Assembly: GCA_030407085.1 (NCBI GenBank)
Contig: CM059584.1
Coordinates: 129,431,501 to 129,495,500 of the forward strand
DNA from: Trichopria drosophilae
Lineage: Eukaryota; Arthropoda; Insecta; Hymenoptera; Diapriidae
Direction: 5' to 3'
DNA length: 64,000 nt
Part shown: piece by piece, positions 23,690-36,261 of the stretch
Layout: each line of letters starts with the position of its first letter
Position numbering within the stretch: the first letter of the stretch is position 1
Notes under the pieces: model-generated
What the model was told of the DNA's origin: nothing
Databases searched by the model: none
What the model saw: only the letters and a program-made list of their open reading frames with translations
Made by a program: the position numbers and the translations under genes

Positions 23690-26590
23690 TCAATAATGTA
23701 TCTCATTTAAAAACTGGACCATTTCTAGACAGGTTAAAGACATACCGAACAATATTCCGTTGCTCTTTTTCAAAAACATGTTCTTAAAATATTTTGTTTT
23801 TACGATTTTTTAAAAATATTTGTCATGAGCTATGGCATCGTATTAGGTCAATTTCTGCATTAAAAATTAATGAAATTGATTTAAACTCGATACCCAGGGT
23901 TTTCTGAAGTTGCTGTTTACAAATCTGATGTTATATTTTGAAATTTCAAAACGGCGGATCCAATACGGCGGACAAATTTCGAAAAATCGAACCGTTTGGC
24001 TTGAAACTTGTTATTCAGGGTTTTTCGAGGTCGCTGATTACAAATATGATGATGTATTTTAAAAATTGAAAATGGCAGATCCAATATGGCTAGCAAATTT
24101 GTCAAAAAATTATGTCAACCTTCCCCCATTAATTTCGATATGCAATATCTACTTAAAACCTTTTGTTTTATTTAGTTACTTTTTTATGTTTTATATTTTT
24201 TAAATCTTTTTCCTACATGTAACAGGATAACTCGGGTGTACATACACGAAAAATCTTAAATTTAATAAACTCTGTAAAATATCTCTAAAAACTAAAAACA
24301 TAGATTTTTAGCTGAAGAATGAAAAAAGTTGTTGGTACAAACAAAAAATTCGGTATAAATATTCTATAAATAATCATAAGTGTTTCTATTGCTCTAACAA
24401 CCTGCCACGAGCAGTATTGCAGCCAGACAACAAAAAGCTGTCCTTGCGCTCTACGGGAAACCTGTGAATAACAAATTGCCGTAATTTTGAACATGCAAAA
24501 ACTGACATAAGATTCGTAATTAGTTTGAATTTTGATTAAGGCGTCCGCCGTATTGCGTCCACTCTTTTGAATTTTCGAAATCTGACTTCAGATTAGTAAT
24601 CAGCGACCCTGAAAACCCCCGAATAACAATTGTCAAAGAATATAGTTGAAATTTAGAGAATTTGTGCCATATTGAATACTCCATTTTAAATTTTCGAAAT
24701 ATGACTTCAGATTCGTAATCAGCGCCCCAAAAGACACATATACACCAAGTTACAGTCAAATCTAACCAAATGTTTTTCCCTGCTTTTTGGGCACTTCTTG
24801 TGAAATTCTTGCCACAAAAAAGTGATTAATCGGTTCAGTGATACGCTTTATATTTTACTTGGTGCCAAAAATTGTTTTTAACTGAAATACATCACATATT
24901 TTACGGTAGTTTTAGAGCTTTCTGATTTCATTTAAAAATCTCATGTTTTACGATACATTTTTAATTTTAAATTAGTATAATAAGCCCAAAAACCAAATAA
25001 TAGGTAATTCGCCTAACATTTAACAGTCGGTCTGCCATATTGGATCGGCCATTTTGAATAATGGAATTACTCAAATTCGTCATCACCCCAAAATCCTCCC
25101 AAATAGCAAGAAGAAGTGAAACCCATGAATTTTTTAAAAATTGCCAGCCATATTGAATTTGTCATTTTTAATGATTGAAAACTGACGTCAAATTTTTATT
25201 CAGCAATTCCAAAATGCCACACAAACTTGAAAAAATATACCAATTAAAAATAGTTTTTATTCGTCATTTTGATAAAATTAAGAAAGCCCAAAAATCAGAC
25301 GAAATTGGCACACTATTGATTCGCCATTTTGAGAAATTAAGTGTCAACTTCAAATTCATAATGAGTAACCTTGAAAACCTCTGCAAGTACATTTGTCTTC
25401 GAATTAACCTCGTAAAGAAGTGTACGCGAAATATTAATGAGCTTATGCCAATAAATTATTACATATGACCGCCATTTTGACATAAATTTTTTCAAACTAA
25501 AAGAAATCTGGGAAATATGGATTTTTTTAATCATGTGTTTTAAATGTTTCTTGATCCTGTTATTAATCTGGTCATGATTCTGAGCTCCAATTTTTTAAAT
25601 TCAAAATGATGGATCCAATATGATGGACAAATTTATAAAATATCAATTCAATTTTAAAAAATTTGCTATCGAAGAATTTTTGCGGTCACTGATTATGATT
25701 CAGAAGGCAAATTTTCCAAATTCAAAATGGTGGAACCATTATGGAGGAATTTTTTAAATATCGATTGATTTTTGAAAATTAGTATCTACGGCTTGTTAAT
25801 TACTGATGATGATGTTTAAAACTGATTTTACAAATTAAAAATGGCGAATCCAATATGCCTGACAATTTTGTTAAATACCGCTAAAAATATATTGCGGGTT
25901 ATCTTCAAAACTTTCTGAAAAGAATTTTTGTGCAGCTCTCCTGTTCAGAAAATCTGACAATTCTCATTTAGAATTGACATTCGACAATTCATTGTAAAGT
26001 TAAACAGTCTTTGATAGACATTAAGACTCCTGTTATTTAAAACTGGAATTATTAAGGATAAAAGGAGGATATATGCAAAAGCCAGTATTAGTATCAGTTT
26101 GGAGGTATAAAGTACTTGAAGAAGTCGTAGTACTAACTCGATGAGCTCACATGCATTATATGGAGTTTCAATTCAGCACGGGAGGAAGTTAGGCGAAGTT
26201 CATTGCTATGCAACTTGATCTTTGAACCATAACCCTACTGTGGAACTTTTACATTACTCCAGTTCCTACCATGAGCGTTTCTGAAAGGGAGACTTCATTA
26301 TTACACCAAGAAAAATATGAAAATCTTTTAACAATATATGTCCTAGTAACATAATTTTTGTATATCATAACATAAGAACTCGTATTACTAATCACGTTTA
26401 AACAATATCCCTACATTCATATATAATACTACTTTAAATTTTTAAAAGGAATTTTACGTCACAAAATATTCTAGAAATGTCATGAAATCTCCAGTTTGCC
26501 TAATTTTTTAAATACAAAGTATTTTTGTGTAATATATGATATCAAGTAAAAAAAGTTAAAAATCATTTTTAGATTATAAGTAAAAGTATA
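23690..26590. repeat. Field of dispersed 120-bp repeat units
   Basis: Forward copies lie near 23900-23975, 24020-24100, 25565-25630, 25680-25755 and 25795-25870. Inverted copies lie near 24500-24610, 24655-24730, 25015-25085 and 25140-25205. Neighbouring copies are spaced about 120 bp. Between and after them (26000-26590) the DNA is AT-rich with no gene recognised. Confidence 0.7.
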
Positions 26591-26592
26591 TT

Positions 26593-27863
26593 CACGGTGA
26601 GCCTGAACCACTTTTAATTGCGACTGCCATGCATATGGAATTTTCTAGCTAGAATTGAGAATACGCAATCATACGAATGTAACACGAATGTAAATTACAA
26701 TATTTTAAGGGGCTCTTTTAAAAAAAATCGCGATAAAGTATCAAAAAACGAAGAATTTTTAAGTTCTATATATTTCCGATGAAAGTCGACCTCCAATCGA
26801 AACATATTTTATGGGCAAGTTGTAGATCTTTTAATATCGTATACATAATTTTTCAACAAATTTGAAGGAAACTTGCCTTTTCATATCCCATATAAGGCTT
26901 AATTTTTTCAAATAAAAACATTCATTTGTAAATGTTATATTGAATTAAAAACGAAAAATTATCCCTAACTTCAATCGAAAACTCTCACATTAAACTTTTA
27001 GATTTTTAAACGTTTTTGTATTGAATTTTGTTTGTCTAGTTTAAAATGTTTATTTTCAGATAGTCATAAACAAAATTGACGTCACTTACAAAAAGTTGCC
27101 AGATTTGGACTAGATGTTTAGAAAAGATATAATTATTAAAATAATCAAATCAATGCATTTATGTATTATGTATTTACTGTAAATTTTAATAATTAATAGA
27201 AAATTTGAAGAAATAATTCCAAAAATTAATTTTTGAAAATACGTTTTTTCAATTTTTTAAATTGTGGTAAATTATTGCAAGTGACGTCAATTTTGTTTAT
27301 GATCATCTGAAAATAGACATTTCAACGAACAAAATCCAATACAAAATCGTTTAAAAATCTAAAAGTGTAACGTGAGAATGTTCGATTGAACTTCGGGCTA
27401 ATTTTTCGTTTTTAATTCAATATAATATTTCAAATGAATATTTTTATTTGATAAAATTACGCCTTATTTGGGATATGAAAAAGCAAGATTCCTCTAAATT
27501 TGGTAAAAAAATATTTTTTTTTGCGCGCGAGAAAAAAATAAAAAACAAAAAACGTTTTTATTTATTTATCTAAAAAATTTGGAGGTTATGTGAAAAATGA
27601 TGCAGACAAAAGTTGTAGATCTTTTTAATATCTACAACGTGTCCATAAAATTTGTTTCGATTGGAGGTCAACTTTCGTCGGAAATAGAAAGAATTTAAAA
27701 ATTCTACGTTTTTTGATACTTTATCACGATTTTTTTTAAAAGTGCCCGTTAAAATATTTTAATTTTAGTCGTGTTACATTCGTATGATTGCATATTATCA
27801 ATAATAGCTAGAAAATTCCATATGCATGACACTCGCAATTAAAAGTGGTTCTGGCTCACCGTG
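26593..27863. mobile_element. Large foldback element with CACGGTGAGCC ends
   Basis: The left end CACGGTGAGCCTGAACCACT is matched by the inverse of CACGGTGAGCCAGAACCACT at the right. Inverted similarity continues inward for about 600 bp per arm, for example 'aaaattgacgtcactt' at 27072 against 'aagtgacgtcaattttg' at 27280. The centre lies near 27190. TATT borders both ends (26589-26592 and 27864-27867), a possible 4-bp target duplication. No reading frame remains. Confidence 0.78.
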
Positions 27864-28043
27864 TATTTGATTTTGAAGGCCATTTTTATAGATTCTAAAC
27901 TCTATTTTATTATTTACTCAAACATTATTTCTTTATCCTGCTAACTTTTTAAAAATAATCATTGGAAATTGTCGTAGTTGCATAATTTCCTATTCTTTGC
28001 ACATTTTCTCGTCTTTTTCGGAAAGTAATATAAGCCGTTGTTT

Positions 28044-28246
28044 CCCAACGGGCACGAAGGACCCAAATGTTGCTAAAACGATTTTAGAATGTTCCAGAAA
28101 CGTTCCTAAAACGTTTTATGTCTGCAGCTTTTACGGAACGTTTTATAAACGTTTTATCGATGTTGCAGAAATAAAACGTTTTAGGAACGTTTCTGGAACG
28201 TTCTAAAAACGTTTTAGAAACATTCGGGACTTTCGTGTCCGTTGGG
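28044..28246. mobile_element. 203-bp hairpin element with iterated AACGTT motifs
   Basis: The ends are CCCAACGGGCACGAAGGACC and the inverse of CCCAACGGACACGAAAGTCC, bordered by TTT on both sides. The interior is made of 'aaacgttttaggaacgttt'-like units in both directions. It is a typical miniature inverted-repeat element; its superfamily is unknown. Confidence 0.75.
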
Positions 28247-28566
28247 TTTGATACAATTTTGTTTACGTCGGTGTTACCACTACAATTCTTAATACGGTAA
28301 CTTTTTGCTTAAAACATCAAAGAAACATCAATTAGCATAAATTAAACAATAGTAACGGGCATTGAGGTATATTTTTCAAGATTCCAATTCGTGTTGTAAT
28401 CGGAAAAATGCGATTGAAAGCGCCTGCTTGAAAACAGCCGGTGCGGGGATGAGTCGCTCTGGGAATGAATGTAGCGTACTCTGAGTCCAACAATGGGAAT
28501 TAAAAATGTGCCTAGAAGCGAATGAGCGCAAAAAAGAAGTGCATACACGCAAAATGAACAACTCAC

Positions 28567-28700
28567 CGGCTTGCGACTCCCAAGTCTCGACATGGGAAAC
28601 AATGCCGGCATGCTACAATGAGCGCCATCGTGTTTCGTTACCGCCATCCAGTACAGCAACCGAGTCTGCGTCTACTGCTACTGGCTCCATCCTGTGTCTT
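28567..28700 (-). other. Possible 5' exon with a strong splice donor, minus strand
   Basis: The minus strand reads 'gggagtcgcaagccg|gtgagt', a near-consensus donor at 28567/28566. It sits at the end of a CpG-richer stretch (28380-28720) with several ATGs, for example M-A-V-T-K-H-D-G at about 28647 and the upstream short frame MEPVAVDADSVAVLDGG. No partner exon was identified, so this may be an untranslated first exon or chance. Confidence 0.3.
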
Positions 28701-29030
28701 CAATTACTCTTGTGGCTACGATTTTTTTTTAATTTACATTTTTTGTTTTGCTTCTTTGCTGCAATCTGACTTCACAGAGTTTTCAGCTTAACCAAATGCT
28801 GGACAGTATTTTTAAATTTTAAATTTTCCTTTTCCGAGATTCGACATGGAACAATAATTAATGGTTCGAAAAGCGTTTATTGTCCAGTCTATGGTTGTTG
28901 TAAGCGGATAATAGAATTAATTTTTACTTATTCCAGCATTATAGTAAATAGTTTATGATCTACTCTATAAATTTTTTTTAGTCAGAATTTCATTCATGTA
29001 AAGAGAAACTGAGAAAATCACATATTTTAA

Positions 29031-31155
29031 CCCATTAACGTCAAGTAGGACACTTTTTTCACTTCAATTTCAATAAAGAATTTCATATGAAAATCCAAGT
29101 TCAAATAAATTGAAAGGTAGGGGAGGCGGGGGTTGTACCGCTCAGTGGGTAATTCCGCTCACTCATATTTCTCAACCTTCCGTTAAGTTAAAATTATTTT
29201 TTATATTTTTTTACTAAAGAACTTTATGTCAAAATCTAATTTCAACAAAAAATTTACATAGTTTATTGCTAAAAGTTGATTAAAAAAAAATTGGAAAGTT
29301 TTGTAACGTAGTTGACATAAATACGATAAGAATTGGTCTTTACAATATACGGTTTTCCATCTTTTTACTAGTACCCAATGGGAAAAAATATGAACAAATA
29401 GACTTGTTGTACTGTTAATTACCAAATGGTATTTGGTAAACTACTAAAAACAACATTGACTTTTAATTATTCATTACTTTTCAACGCGGCGCGTTAGTGG
29501 GTAACACCGCTCACAGAGTTTATGGCATATTTCACATATTGTTGATCAAATAAATGTACAGAAAGTACTAAAATAATGGATATTTGAAATGGAACTTCTT
29601 GTAATTAATCATATACATTGAATGCACACAAGTGAGTTAACAACAAATTGATTTATAATATCATTGAATTTCATAGGTTAGGTACATTCATTATTTATGA
29701 ATCATTAATTTGAATCCATTCTTCTTTACCATTTTCATTGCCTGTACTGATATTTCTTCATTACATCTTCATTACATTTTCATTACATCGTTTCTAAGTG
29801 AATAAGAATAAGTTTAACAACTTAAATTTAGTGAGCGGTATTACCCACATTGACAGGAGATCCTGTTGGATCTTTGATATTTATTAAATTCTATAATTCA
29901 ATACGTTTAGCGTTAGTAAAAATTCAGATCTTCTTGTATATTACTGTCGGGGCTTTATAGAATCGATTTCAATCGTTAAACAAATCTGAAATTATTTATG
30001 CATTTATTAAAAGCGATACTTTCCTTAGGTGAGCGGTACACCCCACGCCTCCCCTACATGTCTTACTATTTTCGAGGTCGCTCTTTTCAGTGCTGTTGTC
30101 AAAATTGAGCTATCTTAATTAGACAATTAAATATGGCGATTTAAATGTCAAAATAACGCGAAAAATCAAGTGTTCTTTTTTATAAAACATTTTTTTCTCA
30201 TCGGAAGAATATTTGTCGTCAGGAAATTTCTTCATTAAACGTGGACCCAATAGTTACAGTATCAAGATAAATTTTTTAAATATATAAAAACTAACATGGT
30301 GATCACAAAATGGCGACCCCACTGACAAATTTCTAATTAAAACAATTATTTTTCTTGAAAACTATAGACTTCAGAAAAAATTTTCTAAGAATAAATACGT
30401 TTTAGAATGAGTCAAAAAATCCTCTCAAATTTTTCCAGAATATATTCTTAAAATTTTTTATTTTTCAACAATTCGAAAAATCAAAATTTTTAAAAAAGTC
30501 GTCCAAAAAATCTGAAAAAATTTGAGAGTATTCTTTGACCAATTCGAAGACATTTTTGTTCTAAAGAAACTTTTCTGAAGTCTACAGTTAAAAAAAAAAA
30601 ATTATTAAACTTTTCTACATTTCAAGACAAGTAATTTTTTTTCTTGAAAACTGTAGACTTTAGAAAAGTTTTCTTAGAACTAAAATGTCTTCGAATTGAT
30701 CAAAGAATACTCTGAAATTTTTTCAGATTTTTTGGACGACTTTTTTAAAAATTTCGATTTTTCGAGTTGTCGAAAAATAAAAAATTTTAACAATATATTC
30801 TGGAAAAATTTGAGAGCATTTTTTGACTCATTCTAAAACGTATTTATTCTTAGAAAATTTTTTCTGAAGTTTATTGTTTTCAAGAAAAATAATTGTTTTA
30901 ATTAGAAATTTGTCATTGGGGTCGCCATTTTGTGATCACCATGTTAGTTTTTAAATATTTAAAAAATTTATCTTGATACTGTAACTATTGGGTCCACGTT
31001 TAATGAAGAAATTTTCTGACGACAAATATTCTTTCGATGAGAAAAAAATGTTTTATAAAAAAGAACACTCTTTCAATTTATTTGAACTTGGATTTTGATA
31101 TGAAATTTTTGATTAAAATTTAAGTGAAAAAAGTGTCCTTCTTGACGTTAATGGG
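29031..31155. mobile_element. TTAA-flanked palindromic element with a nested insertion
   Basis: TTAA lies at 29027-29030 and 31156-31159. The ends are CCCATTAACGTCAAGTAGGA and the inverse of CCCATTAACGTCAAGAAGGA. After removing the nested insertion (29117-30057) the element is almost entirely one palindrome centred near 30625, with 'catggtgatcacaaaatggc' in both arms. The right arm lacks about 107 bp present at 30058-30165. No transposase remains. It is a relative of 36262-37475. Confidence 0.85.
29117..30057. mobile_element. Element B: 0.94-kb inverted-repeat element with iterated GTGGGTAA-CCGCTCAC motif
   Basis: The ends are GTAGGGGAGGCGGGGGTTGT and the inverse of GTAGGGGAGGCGTGGGGTGT. The motif 'gtgggtaa..ccgctcac' lies at 29145-29162 (after a terminal half-copy at 29130-29144) and at 29496-29514. 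It recurs inverted at 29831-29848 and 30029-30046. It interrupts the left arm of the TTAA palindrome; sibling sequences at 36340 and 37415 show the arm without it. No coding capacity. The plan is shared with element A at 9263. Confidence 0.75.
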
Positions 31156-31190
31156 TTAAACATATTTCTATGTTAGACGGCTATAAGAAA

Positions 31191-31407
31191 CACGGAAAAA
31201 ATGAAATAGTGGGAATTACTAACTAAATGGTAGAATCCATAGATACCGTATTTAGTTAATTTTATAAATAGTGACCACGACAAACTAGATAATCGATCTT
31301 TCTATGTAAATAGTAAAACCTACTAAAAAACGTAGTTTTTACTCTTACACTACCGTGCTAGATCTTACTATTGTAGATAGTAAAACAAACTATTCATTTT
31401 TTCCATG
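31191..31407. mobile_element. 217-bp miniature inverted-repeat element, TAGTA-rich
   Basis: 'cacggaaaaaatgaaatagt' at the left is matched by 'actattcattttttccatg' at the right. The interior repeats short 'tagta' and 'actat' words. Looser relatives seem to occur near 31984-32150, 32620-32760 and 36010-36230. Confidence 0.6.
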
Positions 31408-32390
31408 AATGTTTCGGTACTGCATATCTTGTATTTTGTACCTTACATTTATTTATCACTTTGTACATTTTTATTAGAATGGAATATGAATTTCATATTT
31501 TCTTGAATATTAGGAATTGGTGTTTTTTTCCATAAAGAAACACCATGACAAAAAATCTCAAATCAATTAATTTTTTCATTTAGTAACATGAAAGTTTCAA
31601 ACACATACACACCCACACTCTATTAGAGTTTGATTCTTAGAAGGGAGTGAAATAATGTCACTTTTTGTGGATTTCACTCCAAGGAATTTGGAGAGTTAAT
31701 TTTTAGAGTTAATTTAAAAGACTGTCAACAATTATATTGTTAATTGGCTCGCATGAATCTTAGTTGACATTTCATATATCGTACTTTGATTTAGCCAATA
31801 TTTTGTGTCATCTGTATTTCTTTTTTGTACTCTGTAGTGCTAGACTGAATTTTTGTTCCAAGAAGAGTGAGTTTTGACACGTAGATAGTAAGACTGATTA
31901 AAAATAACGGAAATAAGGAACTCAACTTCAGCATTGTAAATACTAATTTCACAAAAAACGATATAAGCGTTTGAGATCACTACACTGAAAAATGTAGTCA
32001 TACTTACTTTTGTAGAAATAGTCGATAATCAATTGGTCCTTTTCATAATTTATATAGTAACATGTACTACGAGATAATCATTTGTACTACTTGAATGTAG
32101 CAAGAGTTAGGACTAAATAAATAGTAGAATTTACTTATTAGTGAAATGACAAGTTATGTGTGTAGATTACAAAATAATTTTAATTAATACAAAATATATT
32201 TTTTCCTTTTTTCTTCCAAACCGAAACATATGCGAACGAATGAAGTCGGTTTCAAAAGTCAAAACACTAAACGAACAACTGTACAGATTAGCGTATAGAA
32301 TAGCGGTGCATTCTAGCAATTTATAATTTTATCAAAAAAGTATTATAAATAAAAGTGAGTGAAAATGACTAGAAAGAGGGAATAAATATA
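31408..32390. other. AT-rich DNA
   Basis: No gene was seen. A short inverted segment, 'ggagtgaaata...atttcactcc', is at 31651-31681. TAGTA-family fragments lie at 31984-32150. Confidence 0.35.
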
Positions 32391-32394
32391 AAAA

Positions 32395-33860
32395 ATGGAA
32401 TACGTTTCATCAATACTCTCAAAGTGGGGCTTGGACGAGTACACCCATATTTTTAAAAGTAACATTTCTGCAGTATATTTTATGTAATTCAAAACCTAAA
32501 CAATATTTTTCATCGACAGAGTGTATATCATTTTTCTTGCACTTTAAATTAAATTGAAATATTAATATTTAATGTATTATCCGAATTCATCGCCATTCAT
32601 ATAACAGCAGGTTATGTTAACACGAAAAAAGTACAATATCTTACTATGGAAAATAGTAGAAATTTCATTAGTCATTTGGACTGCATTTCTGTCAGTATAA
32701 CCTCTTACTACAGATGATAGCTCATTTGACTTAGCAGTAGATATGAAAAGTTTTTATGAAATTCATTACACTTCATGTGTCCTTGAATTCTGAATAAATT
32801 TTACAATTATTGAGAAATTACATTTTTTACGCCTCATCTACATGACTGACATTTTATTCTTGCATGAAATATTGGTATATTCGATTTTTCATGAAACCTA
32901 TCAAATAATACAAATGCCTCAAAGTAATAAGGACTTTGAGAATTTGGCGCTGAGAAAATAGTGTTCAAATTCGAACCTAATGAATTGCTTAAACAAAGTT
33001 TTCAGATTGATAAGAAATTTGAGGATATATCTAAGAACGTGAATATTGATACTAGAAAGAAACATGGTAAGGGTTAAATTAAATTATCAATTAACATTAA
33101 CTTTCATTCTATTTCCAATAATACAAAAATAAAAATAGTACAAATTTTTTAATTTTCTCACATTAAAAGTACATTTAGTTGCAGTTTCATTAAATTTGAC
33201 ACATCCAGTGCACCTTAAATATTTAGTAATATTGCATACTTTAATAGTAATCCAACGTTGTGAGGGTATTTCGATATTTACTTCACTTTTATTTAGTTTA
33301 ACTTGCAGCCAAATGGTTGTCTTGAATTTTAAAACACTTCTGATATTATAGTGTTAGTTGCACGGAGACAACAATCCTTTCAAAAAGCAGTAAATTCCGT
33401 AAGATTCACAGATTATTTCTGTTGACATAGTGAATGCCAAGTTTCTCCTTAAAATTAAAATGCGCAAATTTCGAGTATTAGCACAAAAAATGGGCAAAAA
33501 CTAGCAGTGCTTCTTCTGAAGAACTACAATATTATTTTATGAAATTGTTTGATAAAAACGTTGTAAAAACATATTTTACTAAACATGAAGTTCGTAATTT
33601 ACAGAGCATGTTCCACTAAATTAAGACAGCATGGCAGATTTACATCAAAACTGACATCACATTAATGGTTTACGGAGAATCGAACTATAAATCTTAATAA
33701 TCGGTTACAAAAAACCAAAACCAAAAATATTTAACGCTTTTTTAAAAACAGAAATTGGTCAACACAAGAAGCACATCCAGAATATAAATCAAATTTATTG
33801 ACGAATGTGCTTCAGTAAGTTATTCACAGAAACTTACAATTTTGAAAGACCACATTTTTC
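32395..33860 (+). pseudogene. Decayed plus-strand gene, possibly beginning with a SAM-like exon
   Basis: Three coding-like segments line up on one strand. An ATG at 32395 opens MEYVSSILSKWGLDEYTHIF, which resembles helix 1 to 2 of a sterile alpha motif (W-GL-EY--F), and is followed by a possible donor (AAAA|GTAACA). Segment 33007-33070 has a good acceptor ('aaagttttcag') and donor (CATG|GTAAGG) and reads IDKKFEDISKNVNIDTRKKH. Segment 33490-33860 reads EELQYYFMKLFDKNVVKTYF, then stops. It continues after stops and frameshifts as IKTAWQIYIKTDITLMVYGE, NWSTQEAHPEYKS and LFTETYNFERPHF. Direct joining of the first two exons gives a stop, so the gene is broken or exons are missing. The SAM assignment is tentative. 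Confidence 0.42.
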
Positions 33861-36257
33861 ATGATTTCTTTGTAGTTTAGAAATGTTTGAAAAAATGTTT
33901 GAAAAAATGTTTGAAATGTCTTTTAATTAATTTCCATATTTAAGGTTATCATCTCGATTTGATCGTTTACTATAAATCTCGACATTGTATGTTCACTCAC
34001 AAATTCGGTCACTCAGGGTCAGAGTCCCTATTCCCACTTCCCTTTTATTTTATTACATGTCCAAGATTTCTTAAAAGAAACATAAAAAAGGGTCTGTTCC
34101 GGACATCTATAACTAATCGGTCTGTCACTTTAAAATCAGAATCATAGTGGTTTTTTTGAACATTTTGGTTTTCATTAAATACATTACCCACGGACTGGTA
34201 TAATGTCTTTCGATGTCAAACGAACACATGTACCTTCATGTGATACTAATCTCCTTCATACAAACGCTAAGTCGTTAATCAAGGCGATTTTTTCAATGTC
34301 CCTTATATGTACGAAAAAAAAGTTATTAGATTTTAAGATCTGTATATTGTAGAAATGACAGAACATTTGGTGATAAAAATTTGAAGTTGTTATTATTCGA
34401 ACATTTAACAAGGAATAATTGCTATAGTTGCATTGCATTAATAATTATCACTGCACAATAGTCAATTATGCGATTATTATATTTTATAAATAAACTGCGA
34501 TGACTTGATACATTGATAAATGCTGCATCTTTAATAATTTACTACTAAAATTATTGATGTTGTAGGCATCTCTTTCTCCACTTGTTAAAATAATTGTTAA
34601 AATATTGTGAAATCGAGGACATGAGAACAATTTCAAGGTTTTGACAGCTCACTAAAACTGAATAAGACTAATGGCAGCGTAAAAAGTCTGATGTGAATAG
34701 GAATTAAGTGTATACACACTGCCGATTAATTAGCCAAGTTACTTAAATTAGTACTTATATATTTTAATATCTTCATATTAAAAGTAAATAACATCACGGT
34801 CATTGACTTCAGGATTTAAATAGTTGCTAATATATATAAAATGTATATTCAAAAGTGAAATAAATATGTAGAAAAATTTCAAAATGAAAAAAAGGTTGAA
34901 AATAGAAGAATCTTGTGTAAAAATTTAAATCATCTGTAATCAAATAAAATTATCTTTTTATAAGAATACTCTAATGTTTAATAAATAATGACGTATTTAT
35001 TTACATATTGATTTCAATGACCAATTGTTATATACTTTTACATGCAATTTTCATCCTCAATAATTATTTGTTACATCCTTTTAATAAAATGAATTATTGA
35101 AATAATGAATCAGTTGCCTTTTTTCTTTGTTACTAAAAAATCATTACTAATTTAATAGCCCGTTGAATGTTCAGTCCGCCTTTAATGCTCTTTAAATAAA
35201 TCGTATTTTGACAGTGAATTGCAAACAAATGTTTATTTTACTCAATGTGATATACCAACATTTTCTATTGTATTCAGTCATAACATTTTTATGGCATTAT
35301 AATGGAATTCTGATCAACATTAATTTCGTACAATTTTCTTGTTTGCGTTTTCAGAATCCGACTTTTAAAATCCGAAAAACGCCAGTACTCAATTTTAATT
35401 CTACTAAAGTTATAAGTAAATATTGCTGCCTAGTTCGTGTATGGTATTATCCGAACAATTCTGTAAAAATTAATTTTGCAGTTTCAGGTAGATGCAAGAC
35501 AAAACATATTTAGATTCTTATAATACAAATTAAAGATATTCGAAAAGAGAGAGTTGGTAGATATCGTCTACATATTTTGTCTGATCAATCCTGACTCGTT
35601 TCACTTACTATTTATAACGGAAATATTAATGCAGTATTCGATAACTATAAAATATTAAATTCCCTATAAATAATGAAAATTAAATTTCAGCCTTTATAAC
35701 ATCTGAAAAATCTGCATATGACGCAGTTCTAAGTTTTACTGAAAATAATCTGGTTGTAAAAAAAACTAAATATTCAATCGAATTTTCCAATTAAGTAACG
35801 GTTCAAAATAAGCCATGTGGTATTTTTTATCTTCTGCTTGAACAAGATTTTATTTTTGTTTCTTAAGTAAAGATTCTAAAAGTGTGAATAGCTTTTTCTG
35901 AAAAATAGTACATGCTAAAGCTGAGTCAAAATTAATTCAAAAGGAGAAAATATCAAACGGTTGCATGACGGTCAATTTTTAATATAAACACTGGAAAACT
36001 AAAAACCTTTAAATAACACACTAAATATGTAAATAGTAGGATCTGACACAACTATTTTTTTTTTAGTTGGTTTTATTATTTTAAAAAAGTAACATTAAGA
36101 ATCTAATTTATGGTGGTCACTATTTAGATTGATAGTAAAATGAAATAAAAATAATGATTGTGTCTTAGCCTACTATCTAGTTAGTAGCTTCAAGTTTTTC
36201 ATTTTTTTTCGAGAAGAAGTAATTTGTAGTCCTATGGAGTAAATAACAAACTCATAA
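33861..36257. other. AT-rich DNA, no feature recognised
   Basis: Scattered short open frames (33959-34147, 34256-34438, 35208-35513) show no coding character that I can support. No inverted-repeat element with clear ends was seen, apart from a TAGTA-type fragment at 36010-36230. Confidence 0.4.
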
Positions 36258-36261
36258 TTAA

